Below, piece after piece: positions 32,701 through 45,180 of a DNA stretch of 64,000 bases. The notes under the pieces were generated by a model. That model had not been told where the DNA came from. It saw only the letters and a list, made by a program, of their open reading frames with translations, and ran no database searches. How positions within the stretch are numbered: position 1 is the first letter of the stretch; every line of letters begins with the position of its first letter. The position numbers and the translations under genes are program-made. The stretch comes from Eretmocerus hayati (taxonomy: Eukaryota; Arthropoda; Insecta; Hymenoptera; Aphelinidae): assembly GCA_029851415.1 (NCBI GenBank), contig CM056742.1, positions 86,108,748 through 86,172,747 on the forward strand. Reading direction: 5' to 3'.

Positions 32701-34540
32701 CATTAAACCATCATTTTTGGCCTTTCGATCCTTTGAAGTACAATCCCGAGGCCATGTAATTGCAAAATATACCTACTTTGCACTCGACAACATCAAGGAC
32801 TCGATTTAATCATGGTTGAGGGAGAGCACACATCACAGAGCTTTCAAAAGTAGCCAATGTAACTCGCATAATGTGTGAGAAAGGATTTCAAAGAATCTTC
32901 TTAAAAATCGTGATATTTCGTCGTTGCGAGCAAAAATCAGGAATATAATCATTTAAAATTTTAGAAAGGCTGTGTCGGACGATATTTAGAAAAAAGTAAC
33001 GATTTCTGTTTGAAAATTTTCGAATTTATACATGTCCGATTTGAATATGTCTATTTCCGTACGGATTGAATGAATTCTATTTAGAAAACACACATTTGAC
33101 GAGAATCCAATCGTGACCTACATGACTTCAATACAAGAGCAAAGAATATCATTTTTGTAGATTTGTGAAGATTTATAAAGTATTTCAAGAGAATTCTAAG
33201 ATTCAAATTTCTCTGATAAAATCTTGCTTTTAAATCGCTTTGCTCTAATCTCATATAATCAGGACAGTTTCAAAGGATCTTATCTATGGAAATAGAATCA
33301 GTTCTTATAAAATGCAACATAAGTCATGCAAAGCGTGCTAGAAAATAGTCAGTGATGTCACAAGATGTGTATAATTAATAAATAGTTATAGGAAAAAATT
33401 CGTGTAATGTTTGAAAATATAACGGAAGTATTGAAATTTGAAATGATAATTTTATATGATATAACTATTGAAATCATTTAAGACTAAGGAGCAAAGATGA
33501 CTCACGGCATATTGTTTTGGCTAAAATTTTAGATATAAATCATACCTTGTAGAAGAAAAGTCACGTATTTGCTTGTATGAGCTGTAGAATATTTGCTTCA
33601 AATACAATCCAAAGTATCCAAAGTACTATCCGGTTAGACTGTTACTGTGTAAGAGAGATAATTTTAAGATATTTATCACGATTATGAATTTACATGTGAG
33701 ATATGATGTTAATGCATTATCAATAAAAAATATTAAGGATATTATTGTAAAGAACAATGGCAAAAGTATAGAAACGACTAACCTCAATTATGAATTCATC
33801 TCCTAGCTTATGCAATTATGTTAGTCAATCAAAATTTCTCATGAATTTCTTCAATCCAACAAAGTTTCGTGTAGATGGTGAGTTGCGGTAACTGAACTAT
33901 ATGACTTTTAAAAAATTTCCATCCTGGAAATTTCATATTACATATTCAATATTGTAGTATACTTGATATAATCTTATATTGATTATTTTATATATTTGGA
34001 TGAAAATGTATACTCACAATAACAATGATAATTTTTCTGATTTATGTCAATATTTGACGATTATCAAAATTGCCAAAAAATTCGGATATAAAAATCTAAA
34101 TTTTATACAAAAATGTACCATTCAAAACAAACAAGCAGAAAAACAGTGACAAATACTTAGTTCAGGTTAGATTTAGAATTGCATTTGTAGAAAATCAATA
34201 TATTGATTTTTCGTTGTTGTTGAATAGTAGCAATGAGACAAATTGGTAGGATGGGGTAAAAGGTCGAGCGTGGCGTGGAGAGAATTGAAGTTAATAAAAA
34301 TTGATCATTTTGAATTATTTCTTTTGGAAATTAAGCAAAAATTTTAGGTGGGATGATTTATACACCGTATGTAAGACAACCAAATGGACATACAATTCTT
34401 CTCTCTCCCATTGTTCCTAATTTCAGAAAGTACATAGATTTGCAGTTGAGCGTGTGTCTATGCATTAAATTTTGCATGTAACGGAACGGATCTAGGACAT
34501 ATTGTTTTAGTCTCTAAGTATAAGAGTACGGGTTATAGGG
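29763..34540. other. non-coding right half of the giant element
   Basis: AT-rich sequence between the Rep-helicase start and the right TIR, nearly 4.8 kb. Only short frames without motifs occur. An inverted repeat lies at 30676-30871. The small palindrome ACTAACTCGTCGAGTTAGT lies at about 31246-31264. Promoter elements for the minus-strand cluster should lie near 29,770-30,100, but I could not identify them with confidence. Confidence 0.5.
30676..30871. repeat. inverted repeat with ~65-bp arms
   Basis: 30676-30741 (CGGCTCACGTGCGCGATGC...GGATTTCCC) and 30806-30871 (GGGAAATCCAT...GCATCGCGCACGTGAGCCG) are reverse complements with few mismatches. The loop is about 64 bases. This may be a small foldback MITE; no target duplication was identified. 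Confidence 0.65.
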
Positions 34541-34545
34541 GTTGT

Positions 34546-34589
34546 GGGGGTTGGCGAGCGGAGCGAGCAGGGGGGCTTGCCCCCCCTAG
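34546..34589 (+). other. Helitron-like 3' terminus (GC hairpin followed by CTAG)
   Basis: GGGGTTGGCGAGCGGAGCGAGC is followed by AGGGGGG-CTTG-CCCCCC (hairpin 34570-34585) and CTAG (34586-34589), then T. A subterminal hairpin ending at CTRR next to T is the standard Helitron 3' end. It points in the opposite direction to the Rep-helicase genes, so it probably belongs to a different, non-autonomous copy. Its 5' end was not found. Confidence 0.45.
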
Positions 34590-35245
34590 TGTGATTATAT
34601 ACTCATAGATGGAGATAGTATCTCAAGATATCTAAAACAGGAAAAGCAAACACTTTGTTTCAAAGCCATGAATTTTGAGTTATCAAGGGAAAAACTGCGT
34701 GAAAAATGGGAATAAAAATCTTCCCCTTGTTGAATTGACAATAATTTCGCTGCAATAGATTATCTCTGCCTAGGAATGGACAGAAAAAAAAGAGTTTCAA
34801 GGGATAAAAAATTTTCTGCGAGGGGATCGAACCCTGGCCGCGCCGCGTCGGCAAAATGACAGGGCGAGCGCTTCAGCACGCACGACCATGGATCGGTTTG
34901 AATCTAATTGATATACAACTTGCATATAAAGCGCTAACCCCTCCGGGACTAGAGTTTAACTATTGAGAATAAGATCTCAGATACAATGAGTGATTACATT
35001 ATGGCATGATTGTGATTACATTAGAGCCGTGGTGAATTATTTCCATCAATTTATGGTGTTTTGATTTATTTTCACAGCTATGTGTGTTAGCCAGCGGGCG
35101 GGTGACGAGAGCGGCGGGGAGTAGCGCCGACCAATCAGAAGCGGCGAGAGAGACAGGAGAGTCGACTCTTAGAGTTCCTGTCTCTCTCGGTCGATGTACG
35201 GCGGCCGGCGCACGGGCCCCGCAGTCCATCTCTTATATGTCTATG
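34585..35245 (-). repeat. right terminal inverted repeat (~660 bp)
   Basis: Reverse complement of 20985-21650. It carries a strong subterminal hairpin: 35146-35158 (GAGAGAGACAGGA region) pairs with 35176-35188. The box B-like GGATCGAACCC lies at about 34823-34833, as in the left copy. The inner limit coincides with the CTAG of the Helitron-like terminus. Confidence 0.85.
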
Positions 35246-35253
35246 GTCAGGAT
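35246..35253. repeat. 8-bp target-site duplication, right
   Basis: GTCAGGAT directly follows the terminal CTATG of the right TIR and equals 20977-20984. Confidence 0.85.
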
Positions 35254-35520
35254 GGTTGGACATGAGTGTGAACTTTTCTGCTAGATGCAGTGGTTTCTTT
35301 TGACAAATGATGTTGTGAACAGTTGTACCAAGGAAGTATTCACGTCTCATTCCCACAGAGAGTCAGCTAAAGGATATTCGGTGAGGTGTAACATGACCTC
35401 GTGGGGGATGTTAGATATAACGAAACGGGTGCAAGCATTGATAGCCCTTTGAATTCTTGTGTCTCTAGTGAGGTCTATGTCGTGATAGACAGCACAGGCA
35501 TGGTCTACTACTGGGAAAAT
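35246..35520 (-). pseudogene. non-LTR reverse transcriptase (target gene of the giant insertion, 5' part)
   Basis: Minus-strand text SLIFPVVDHACAVYHDIDL, TRDTRIQRAINACTRFVI, and later YFLGTTVHNIICQKKPLHLAEKFTLMSNHPD is the conserved thumb region of jockey/CR1-like reverse transcriptases. One frame change lies between the blocks. The last residues meet the 8-bp duplication and continue in frame at 20,984 (DIRRSQ). Further 5' sequence (35,520-35,760) is too decayed to follow. Confidence 0.7.
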
Positions 35521-37073
35521 TAACGACTCATTTATTCATGTGTGGGTTTTTGGAACATGAAGAGCGTACTGCTCTATACCACTCACCTAGTCAGCTACAT
35601 TTCTCTTTATCTGAACTTCGATATACATATGAGAGGTTCTACAGAACTTTTGACATTAGGCGTACTGCACGCTATCTCTGAACCTTCAAAAGATTATCAA
35701 AGTGTCGGAGTTGATTTGAATAGGTTCGAGGGCCTCGGAATGTGTACTCTATTCGCTGTTCTATCAAAAGAATCTGTTTATCCACAGCACAGCCCGCAAC
35801 CCTCATTCTTTGGGTATCTCTTAGCGTACTCGCGCCGTTTTTTGATTTCTTCAGCCTGCTGCAAAAATAACATTGCTCGAAAGATTCTGCCAAAATTCAG
35901 TGACATTTTAGGCACCCTATATATTGAGAAAAGATTGGTTTCAGACGCGTGCCTTCAATGTGGCGTTCATAAACAAACGTCGAAGTCGCGTAACCGTGTT
36001 TTCACGAAAAGTTGAGATCTCCCGTACTGAGCTTATAAAAAAAATAACATTTGCGATAGTTACATGATTAAAACGGATTTCAATAGCTTGGAACAACACC
36101 AATAATATCCCGTTTGGTTTGGGTGCGTGCGACCAATTGCGTTTAAATGATAGCATCAAGAAGATGGGTCAGTTCATGCGCCCACTCGACTCAAAATGGT
36201 CAAATTTCCACGGCACGAGGGGGAGAAGGGGGGCACGCTCCTGGAATGTTTTGCCCATATTTCTCCACCTACTTTTGAACAATATCCCATAGTTCTTATG
36301 TCCTGATATGGAATGTTATTTGAGTGAGAAGCATTACAAGAATTGTATCGAAATCGAGCCCGTCTCAGCACTTCTATGAGGTTGCGATCGCTCATATCAT
36401 CTTGGAAACAGATTAATCACACCAGAGAACCCATTCTACCTCTAAATGACACCATAGACTTTATTCAAAAATTTTACGGTCAATTGAAGAATTACGGACG
36501 AGGCGCCAGATCTTGAGCAGAAGGAATTTCAGAGCTCCGGCTTGTCGTACAGGCTTATCAAATATAGACACAGCATTACGCTGTAGATGTGTATGTTTGT
36601 GCTCACCGGTAAACATTGTAGAGAATTTTGGACGACTGTGTACGGCAGGGAGGGGGGGGGGCTTGTAGTTATTCGCGCAACTAGTTGTTTCCTGATTCTG
36701 AGCTCTACTATCAATATCGGTTTCGGGCATTTGACAACAACTCTGTGCAAATCGACTATTATAACCATTTTGAAAGGATTTTAAAATTCGATACATGGGA
36801 AATAGCTTGCGTGGTGCTAGATCGTTGATTGTGACAGGATACTCAATATTATTGATTCGGGGAAAATAGTGAAAACAATGCTCGAGTCAAGAGGGAAAAA
36901 TCGAGACTTAAACGAGAGGAGCAAGAGGAGCAATTGGAGAAGAAAGAAGAAAAAAAAATAGCATTTGCCATATCTTCTTAGAATATGGAGCTCTACCTCG
37001 TGATTATCACTACTCTCGCCATCAGCACCACCCATGTACTGTCGATCGAAAAACACTCTGGGACCTTAGTATT

Positions 37074-37076
<3 letters not shown>
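35521..37076. other. no recognisable gene
   Basis: A 157-codon plus-strand frame (35542-36015) has no recognisable motif, and part of it overlaps the presumed reverse-transcriptase remnant on the other strand. A run of G lies near 36651-36661. A purine-rich stretch lies at 36897-36960. I support no gene here. Confidence 0.4.
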
Positions 37077-37125
<49 letters not shown>

Positions 37126-37126
37126 T
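37077..37126. repeat. (TA)n microsatellite at the edge of satellite 1
   Basis: About 50 bases of nearly pure TA repeat directly precede TTTAATTATCGAC, the first satellite bases. The same junction occurs at 54491-54520. Confidence 0.9.
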
Positions 37127-40100
37127 TTAATTATCGACATTTATGACGACCGAGAGCAGATTGGTTTTTTGTGAGGAATTTGGATTTATCATGCGTACCT
37201 AGCCATAACATAACATTCTGTTTCGGTAAATTCCCACTGGATTGCCCATGGCAGGTAATTTACTGATTTCTAAATTTATAGGGACTTATGCCGACCATCG
37301 ATGAAAATACGCATTCATGACGACCAAAATTCAGGAATATGAGCACTTATCACGACCGGAGCAGATAAGGATTTGATCGAGAATGTAACCCTTATACCGC
37401 CAAAATATGATATATTCTCTCATATTTTCGCGACATTCTCCTTGTATCGCGCGGTATTGCTAAATACTTTTCCCTGAATATTTTAGATAATTATGACGAC
37501 CGGTATATATGTGTCTCTACTGCACTTTAGACAATTATGACGACCGCGACAGATATTCGCTCGACCCCATAGCACGCGGTTAGGCTGAAAGGCAGAAAAG
37601 TCAAGAGCGAATGGGGAGGGGAAACTCTTGTGAGGTTCGATTTCGGGTGTTTCTAAGAACATTTTCCAGGAAAAAATCGGAAAAATTCGTCGGTGGATTT
37701 TGAGATAGTTAATCTCCCATCTTTTTCATGAAGGGTATGTAGGAGCTGATCTCTCTCGCGCATTCATGGTGTTTCGTATGAACCTTGAAGGACGGGTTTC
37801 ATCGAAAAATAGCTCGGATCGTTTTTTGTAGATTATTTTGGAGTCGAACAAGCTAATGTGCCTCATAATTACCAGTATATATGTGTCTGCAGTGTATTTT
37901 AGATGATTATGACGACCGCAGGAGATCCTTGCTCAACCACATAGCACATGGCTAGTTGGAAAGGCTGAAGAGACGAAAGTAGATGGAAATGAAAAATTCA
38001 TGTGGGATGTGATTCCGGTTGTCTCTACGATCATTTTCCAACACGAATCGGAAGAATTCGGACGGATTCCAGAATAATTCACTTTCCAGGTTATTTTCAT
38101 GATAAATGGTAAGTAAAAGCTTGTCTCTCTCGAACATTCGATGTTACTGGTATGAACCTCGAAGGACGGATTCCATCGATAAAAAACTAGAATACTTTCT
38201 TGTGGATCCTACTATATCATGCAACCACGATATTCCTAACAAAACATACATGCACAAGCACAGGGCATGGGAATAACCGGCAGATTTTGCCATCAATATT
38301 TATTCATCGGCATTGATGAAGACCGAGAGCCGATAGGTTTTTCGTGAGAAACTTGGATCTATCATGCGTACCTACTCATAACTCAACATTCTGCTTCGGT
38401 AAATTCTCACTGGAGTGGGACACGGCAGGCGATCTACTGATTCCTGTACTGATAGGGGCTTATGTCTGCCATCGACGAAAATATGCATGGATGACCACGA
38501 GAATTCAGGAATATGAGCACTTATGACGACCAGAGCAGATAAGGATTTGATCGAGAATGTAAGCCTTATACCACCAAAATATGATATATTCTCTCGTGTT
38601 TCGCGACATTCTCCTTGTATCGCGCGGTATTGCTAAATACTTTTCCCTGAATATTTTAGATAATTATGACGACTGGTATATATGTGTCTCTACTGCACTT
38701 TAGATAATCATGACGACCGCGACAGATATTCGCTAGACCCCATAGCATGCGGTTAGGCTGAAAGGCAGAAAAGTCAAGAGCGAATGGAAAGGGGGAATTC
38801 TAGTGAGGTTCGATTTCGGGTGCTTCTAAGAACATTTTCTAGGAAAAATCGGAAAAATTCGTCGGTGGTTATTGAGATAGTTAATCTCACATCTTCTTCA
38901 TGAAGGGTATGTAGGAGCTGATCTCTCTCACGCATTCATGGTGTTTCGTATGAACCTGGGAGGACGGGTTCCGTCGAAAAAGAGCTCGGATCGTTTTTCG
39001 TAGATTATTTTTGAGTCGAACAAGCTAATGTGCCTCATAACTACAAGTATATATGTGTCTGCAGTGTACTTAAGATGATTATGACGACCGCAGGCGATCC
39101 TTGCTCAACCACATAGCACGTGGCTAGTTGGAAAGGCTGGAGAGACGAAAGTAGATGGAGATGAAAAATTCATGTGGGATGTGATTCCGGTTGTCTCTAC
39201 GATCATTTTCCAACACGAATCGAAAGAATTCGGACGGATTCCAGAATTATTCACTTTCCCGGTTATTCTCATGATAAATGGTAAGGAAAGCTTGTCTCTC
39301 TCGAACATTCGATGTTACTGGTATGAACCTCGAGAGACGGATTCCATCGATAAATAACTAGAATACTTTCTTGTGGATCCTACTATATCATGCAACCACG
39401 ATATGCTTAACAAAACAGACATGCACAAGCACAGGGCATGGGAATAACCGGCAGATTTTACCATCAATATTTATTCATCGGCATTGATGAAGACCGAGAG
39501 CCGATAGGTTTTTCGTGAGAAACTTGGATCTATCATGCGTACCTACTCATAACTCGACATTCTGCTTCGGTGAATTCTCACTGGAGTGGCCCACGGCAGG
39601 CAATCTACTGATTCCTGTACTGATAGGGGCTTATGTCTGCCATCGACGAAAATATGCATGGATGACCACGAGAATTCAGGAATATGAGCACTTATGACGA
39701 CCAGAGCAGATAAGGATTTGATCGAGAATGTAAGCCTTATACCACCAAAATATGATATATTCTCTCGTGTTTCGCGACATTCTCCTTGTATCGCGCGGTA
39801 TTGCTAAATACTTTTCCCTGAATATTTTAGATAATTATGACGACTGGTATATATGTGTCTCTACTGCACTTTAGATAATTATGACGACCACGACAGATAT
39901 TCGCTAGACCCCATAGCATGCGGTTAGGCTGAAAGGCAGAAAAGTCAAGAGCGAATGGAAAGGGGGAATTCTAGTGAGGTTCGATTTCGGGTGCTTCTAA
40001 GAACATTTTCTAGGAAAAATCGGAAAAATTCGTCGGTGGTTATTGAGATAGTTAATCTCACATCTTCTTCATGAAGGGTATGTAGGAGCTGATCTCTCTC

Positions 40101-43100
40101 ACGCATTCATGGTGTTTCGTATGAACCTGGGAGGACGGGTTCCGTCGAAAAAGAGCTCGGATCGTTTTTCGTAGATCATTTTTGAGTCGAACAAGCTAAT
40201 GTGCCTCATAACTACAAGTATATATGTGTCTGCAGTGTACTTAAGATGATTATGACGACCGCAGGCGATCCTTGCTCAACCACATAGCACGTGGCTAGTT
40301 GGAAAGGCTGGAGAGACGAAAGTAGATGGAGATGAAAAATTCATGTGGGATGTGATTCCGGTTGGATCTACGATCATTTTCCAACACGAATCGGAAGAAT
40401 TCGGACGGATTCCAGAATTATTCACTTTCCCGGTTATTCTCATGATAAATGGTAAGGAAAGCTTGTCTCTCTCGAACATTCGATGTTACTGGTATGAACC
40501 TCGAGAGACGGATTCCATCGATAAATAACTAGAATACTTTCTTGTGGATCCTACTATATCATGCAACCACGATATGCTTAACAAAACATACATGCACAAG
40601 CACAGGGCATGGGAATAACCGGCAGATTTTACCATCAATATTCATTCATCGGCATTTTAATGACCGAGAGCCGATAGGTTTTTCGTGAGAAACTTGGATC
40701 TATCATGCGTACCTACTCATAACTCAACATTCTGCTTCGGTAAATTCTCACTGGAGTGGCCCACGGCAGGCGATCTACTGATTCCTGTACTGATAGGGGC
40801 TTATGTCTGCCATCGACGAAAATATGCATGGATGACCACGAGAATTCAGGAATATGAGCACTTATGACGACCAGAGCAGATAAGGATTTGATCGAGAATG
40901 TAAGCCTTATACCACCAAAATATGATATATTCTCTCGTGTTTCGCAACATTCTCCTTGTATCGCGCGGTATTGCTAAATACTTTTCCCTGAATATTTTAG
41001 ATAATTATGACGACTGGTATATATGTGTCTCTACTGCACTTTAGATAATTATGACGACCGCGACAGATATTCGCTAGACCCCATAGCATGCGGTTAGGCT
41101 GAAAGGCAGAAAAGTCAAGAGCGAATGGAAAGGGGGAATTCTAGTGAGGTTCGATTTCGGGTGCTTCTAAGAACATTTTCTAGGAAAAATCGGAAAAATT
41201 CGTCGGTGGTTATTGAGATAGTTAATCTCACATCTTCTTCATGAAGGGTATGTAGGAGCTGATCTCTCTCACGCATTCATGGTGTTTCGTATGAACCTGG
41301 GAGGACGGGTTCCGTCGAAAAAGAGCTCGGATCGTTTTTCGTAGATCATTTTTGAGTCGAACAAGCTAATGTGCCTCATAACTACAAGTATATATGTGTC
41401 TGCAGTGTACTTAAGATGATTATGACGACCGCAGGCGATCCTTGCTCAACCACATAGCACGTGGCTAGTTGGAAAGGCTGGAGAGACGAAAGTAGATGGA
41501 GATGAAAAATTCATGTGGGATGTGATTCCGGTTGTCTCTACGATCATTTTCCAACACGAACCGAAAGAATTCGGACGGATTCCAGAATTATTCACTTTCC
41601 CGGTTATTCTCATGATAAATGGTAAGGAAAGCTTGTCTCTCTCGAACATTCGATGTTACTGGTATGAACCTCGAGAGACGGATTCCATCGATAAATAACT
41701 AGAATACTTCCTTGTGGATCCTACTATATCATGCAACCACGATATGCTTAACAAAACATACATGCACAAGCACAGGGCATGGGAATAACCGGCAGATTTT
41801 ACCATCAATATTCATTCATCGGCATTTTAATGACCGAGAGCCGATAGGTTTTTCGTGAGAAACTTGGATCTATCATGCGTACCTACTCATAACTCAACAT
41901 TCTGCTTCGGTAAATTCTCACTGGAGTGGCCCACGGCAGGCGATCTACTGATTTCTGAACTGATAGCGGCTTATGTCGACCATCGACGAAAATATGCATG
42001 ATTGACCACGAAAATTCAGGAATATGAGCACTTATGACGACCGAAGCAGATAAGGATTTGATCGAGAATGTGAGCCTTGTACCACCAGAATATAATATAT
42101 TCTCTCGCATTTTCGCGACATTCTCCTTGTATCGCGCGGTATTGCTAAATACTTCTCCGTGTCCATTTTAGATAATTATGACGACCGGTATATAGGTGTC
42201 TCTCCTGCAGTTTAGATAATTATGACGACCGCGACAGGCATTCGCTCAACCCCATAGCACGCGGTTAGTCGGAAGGGCAGAAAATTCGAGAGTAAATGGG
42301 AATGGAGAATTCTTGTGAGGTTAGATTTCGGTCGTTTCTAAGATTATTTTCCAAGAAGAATCGGGGAAATTCGTAGGTAGATTTTGAAATGGTCTTCTCC
42401 TTCATGAATGGTACGTGGGAAACGGTCTCTCACGCATTCGGAGTGTTTCGTACGACCCTGGGAGGACAGGTTCCGTCGAAGAATAGCTAGAATCATTCTT
42501 TGTAGATTATTTTGGAGATGAACAGAGCTAATGTGCCTCATCACTACCAGTATATATGTGTCTGCAGTGCACTCTAGATCATTATGACGAACGCAGTAGA
42601 TCCTTGCTCTACACCATATCACGCGGCTAGTCGGGAAGGCTGAAAAGTCGAAAGTGGATGGAAATGAAAAAGTCCATGTAGGATGTGATTCCGAGTGTCT
42701 CTACGATCATTTTCCAACATGAATCAAAAGAATTCGGATGGATTCCAGGATGTTTCACTCTTTCGGTTTTCTACATGATAGATGGTAAGTGAAAACTTGT
42801 CTCTCTCATGCATTCGACGTTACTGGTATGAAACTAGAGGGACGGGTTCCATCGATGAATAACTAGGATAGCTCCTTGTGGATCCTACTATATGATGTGA
42901 CCACGGTTTTCCTAAAAAAACATACATGCACAATCACGTGATATGGGAATATTGGCACTTTCTGCCATCAAAATTTTTTCATCGGCATTTATGATGACCG
43001 GGAGCCGATAGGTTATTCGTGAGGAATTTGGATCTATCATGCGTACCCAGCCATAACTTAACATTCTGCTTCGGTAAATTCCCACTGGAGTAGCCCATGG

Positions 43101-45180
43101 CAGGTGATCTACTGATTCCTAAACTGATAGGGGCTTATGTCGACCATCGACGAAAATATGCATGAATGACCACGAGAATTCAGGAATATGAGCACTTATG
43201 ACGACGGGAGCAGATAAGAATTTGATCGAGAATGTAAGCCTTATACCACCGAAACATGATATATTCTCTCGTATTTTCGCGACATTCTCTTTGTATCGCG
43301 CGGTTTCGCTAAATACTCTTCCCTGTCCATTTTAGATCATTATGACGACCGGTATATATGTGTCTTACTGCACATTAGATAACTATGACGGCCGCGACAG
43401 ATATTCGCTCAACCCCATAGCAGACGGTTAGTCGGAGAGGCAGAAAAGTCGAGAGCCTATGGGAATGAGGACTTCTCGTGAGATTCGATTCCGAGTGTTT
43501 CTAAGAACATTTTCCAAGAAAAATCGGAAAAATTTATCGGAGGATTTCGAGATGGTTAATCTCCCATCTTCTTCATGAAAGGTATGTAGGAGCTGATCTC
43601 TCTCACGCATTCGTGGTGTTTCGTATGCACCTGGGAGGACGGGTTTCATCGAAAAATAGCTAGGATCGTTTTCTAAAGATTTATTCGGAGCTGAACAAGC
43701 TAATGTGCCTCATAAGTACCAGTATATATGTGTCTGCAGTGCACTCTAGATGATTATGACGACCGCAGTAGATCCTTGCTCAACCACATAGCACGTGGCT
43801 AGTTGGAAAGGCTGAAGAGACGAAAGTAGATGGAAATGGAAAATTAGTGTGGAATGTGATTCCGGGTGTCTCTACGATCATTTTCCAACACGAATCGGAA
43901 GAATTCGGACGGATTCCAGAATAATTCACTTTCCCGGTTATTCTCATGATAAATGGTAAGGAAAGCTTGTCTCTCTCGAACATTCGATGTTACTGGTATG
44001 AACCTCGAGAGACGGATTCCATCGATAAATAACTAGAATACTTTCTTGTGGATCCTACTATATCATGCAACCACGATATGCTTAACAAAACATACATGCA
44101 CAAGCACAGGGCATGGGAATAACCGGCAGATTTTACCATCAATATTCATTCATCGGCATTTTAATGACCGAGAGCCGATAGGTTTTTCGTGAGAAACTTG
44201 GATCTATCATGCGTACCTACTCATAACTCAACATTCTGCTTCGGTAAATTCTCACTGGAGTGGCCCACGGCAGGCGATCTACTGATTCCTGTACTGATAG
44301 GGGCTTATGTCTGCCATCGACGAAAATATGCATGGATGACCACGAGAATTCAGGAATATGAGCACTTATGACGACCAGAGCAGATAAGGATTTGATCGAG
44401 AATGTAAGCCTTATAACACCAAATATGATATATTCTCTCGCATTTTCGCGACATTCTCCTTGTATCGCGCGGTATTGCTAAATACTTTCCCCTGTTCATT
44501 TTAGATAATTATGACGACCGGTATATATGTGTCTCTACTGCACTTTACATAATTATGACGACCGCGACAGATATTCGCTCAACCCCATAGCACGCGGTTA
44601 GTCGGAAAGGCAGAGAAGTCGAGAGAGAATGGGAATGGAGAATTCTCTTGAAGTTAGATTTCGGTCGTCTCTAAGATTATTTTCAAAGCAGAATCGGGAA
44701 AATTCGTGGGTAGATTTTGAAATGGGCTTCTCCTTCATAAGTGGTATGTAGGAGCTGGTCTCTCACGCATTCGTGGTGTTTTGTACGAACTTGGGAGGAC
44801 AGGTTTCGTCGAAAAATAGCTAGAATCGTTTTTCGTAGATTATTCTGGAGATGAAAAGCTAATGTGCCTCATAACTACCAATATATATGTGTCTGCAGTG
44901 CACTCTAGATCATTATGACGAACGCAGTAGATTTTCGCTCTACCTCATGGCACGAGGCTACTCGGGAAGCCTGAAAAGTCGAAAGTGCATGGAAATGAAA
45001 AAGTCATGTGGGATGTGATTCCGGGTGTCTCTTTGATCATTTTCCAACATGAATCAAAAGAATTCGGATGAATTCCAGAATGTTCGACTTCTCCGGTGTT
45101 TTTAATGATAAATGGTAAGTGAAAACTTGTCCCTCTCATGCATTCGAAGTGACTGGTATGAACCTAGAAGGACGGATTCC
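37127..45180 (+). repeat. satellite 1 array, ~1,170-bp higher-order repeat (about seven units)
   Basis: Marker words recur every 1,170-1,171 bases (for example the start of the ATGCGTACCTACTCA segment at about 38364, 39535, 40705 and 41875). Within each unit the word TATGACGACCG or a close variant begins three related ~390-base monomers; measured spacings are about 369, 407 and 393. Two monomers clearly share a consensus (GGTATATATGTGTCT...CATAGCACG.GG...CATTTTCCA...ATGAACCT.G.AGGACGG). Units between 38.2 and 41.8 kb are almost identical; units at both ends are more diverged. Short frames repeat in each unit only because the units are copies. Confidence 0.9.

Larger units (their letters stand above)
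20985..35245. mobile_element. 14.26-kb element with long terminal inverted repeats, carrying a Rep-helicase gene cluster
   Basis: The element starts CATAGACATATAAGAGAT and ends with its reverse complement. Long inverted repeats (20985-21650 and 34585-35245) bound it, an exact 8-bp duplication flanks it, and it splits a reverse-transcriptase frame that rejoins perfectly. Known superfamilies with 8-bp duplications include hAT, P, Merlin and KDZ/Zisupton. A tip beginning CA and a target resembling the P-element GTCCGGAC preference lean towards P, but no P-type transposase is visible. The internal genes are Helitron-like and all on the minus strand. It is either a non-autonomous TIR transposon that captured or received a Helitron-type element, or a new element type. 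Confidence 0.75.

Noticed and set aside
35542..36015. 157-codon ORF
   Set aside because: No recognisable motif; lies opposite a likely reverse-transcriptase remnant.
38344..38526. 60-codon ORF repeated every 1,170 bases
   Set aside because: By-product of near-identical satellite 1 units; absent from diverged units.
37127..45180. CRISPR-like array
   Set aside because: Units are ~390/1,170 bases, contiguous and without unique spacers; this is satellite DNA in a eukaryote.
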